Origin: an uncultured Traorella sp.
Lineage (GTDB): Bacteria > Bacillota_I > Bacilli_A > Erysipelotrichales > Erysipelotrichaceae
Direction of reading: 5' to 3'
DNA length: 7,403 nt
Assembly (NCBI GenBank): GCA_945938205.1
Contig: CAMEUL010000073.1
Span: 1 to 7,403, forward strand
Made by a program: the position numbers and the translations under genes. Shown in pieces: positions 7,315 to 7,403 of the stretch (positions are counted from its first letter, which is position 1; every line of letters begins with the position of its first letter). The notes beneath the pieces are model-generated. The model had not been told where the DNA came from and made no database searches. It saw nothing but the letters and a program-made list of their open reading frames with translations.

Positions 7315-7343
7315 AGTTTAACATAATTTACCTTTATTGAAAA
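7315..7343 (-). promoter_or_regulatory. Candidate sigma-A promoter for the purine operon
   Basis: TTTTCA (7343-7338) as a weak -35 lies 17 bases from TAAACT (7320-7315), which is preceded by TG at 7323-7322 (extended -10). This would start transcription near 7308. A second possibility is the extended -10 TGAAATAAT at 7238-7230, which has no good -35 and would give a shorter leader. No Bacillus-type PurBox (CGAAC core) is seen nearby, consistent with riboswitch control. Confidence 0.35.
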
Positions 7344-7403
7344 CACATAAAATAAAAAAGAGGCTGTAACGAAATAGAAAAATTTCGAAGATGAAATTCA
7401 TTC
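7344..7403. other. Right-edge non-coding sequence with a possible cut hairpin or element end
   Basis: I see no gene here. On the plus strand AAAAAAGAGGCTGTAACG (7354-7371) is followed by a 6-bp inverted repeat CGAAAT/ATTTCG (7370-7375 with 7382-7387). On the minus strand this reads as CGTTACAGCCTCTTTTTT, which looks like the 3' arm and T-tract of an intrinsic terminator. The partner arm is not in the window. It could equally be the end of an insertion sequence. Confidence 0.3.

Noticed and set aside
7213..7321. Short plus-strand frames at 7213 (17 codons) and 7271 (16 codons)
   Set aside because: Neither has a plausible ribosome binding site or promoter; both are opposite the structured leader.
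7057..7403. PurR PurBox operators
   Set aside because: No CGAAC-type direct or inverted pair was found in the leader, so riboswitch control suffices.
1..7403. A CRISPR array, tRNA, rRNA or intact mobile element
   Set aside because: No regularly spaced repeats, cloverleaf or transposase frame are visible; the window is a housekeeping operon.

Overview
This 7.4-kb window is most of a de novo purine biosynthesis operon, all on the minus strand, so transcription runs from high to low coordinates. The order is leader (about 7343-7057), purE (7056-6568), purL (6559-2920, disrupted), purC (2906-2199), purF (2189-780) and purM (769-1, running off the left edge). The moderate-to-low GC content, strong AGGAGG-type ribosome binding sites, guanine riboswitch, single-chain ~1,230-residue type of PurL and Bacillus-like Fe-S PurF point to a Bacillota (Firmicutes) bacterium. 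Erysipelotrichia or Clostridia are plausible, but the genus cannot be fixed from this sequence.

The leader is the most structured part. Reading with transcription, there is a possible extended -10 promoter (7343-7315), a 19-codon open frame with a Shine-Dalgarno-like site (7290-7231), and an AT-rich hairpin with a T-tract (7232-7204). A clear guanine-type purine riboswitch aptamer follows (core 7186-7122). Next come a 12-bp antiterminator hairpin (7127-7098) and a competing intrinsic terminator (7099-7075), then the purE ribosome binding site. The predicted logic is that guanine stabilises P1, which frees the terminator and shuts the operon off. Without guanine the antiterminator takes the 3' strand of P1 and the first two G residues of the terminator.

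The five genes cover five enzymes of the route to IMP: PurF (PRPP to phosphoribosylamine), PurL (FGAR to FGAM), PurM (FGAM to AIR), PurE (N5-CAIR to CAIR) and PurC (CAIR to SAICAR). Genes are 8-13 bases apart. At three of the four junctions the upstream stop codon lies inside the next gene's Shine-Dalgarno sequence, which suggests translational coupling. purS and purQ are absent, as expected with single-chain PurL. purK, purB, purD, purN and purH are not seen here.

The main anomaly is in purL. Within the C-terminal glutaminase domain, at about 3427, the reading frame shifts and about 20 residues expected in this family are missing. The simplest reading is a small deletion whose length is 2 mod 3. 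As sequenced, the translated protein would end at residue 1082 and lack the catalytic Cys-His-Glu of the glutaminase. It is either a real lesion (glutamine-dependent PurL lost, with possible purine dependence) or an assembly error.
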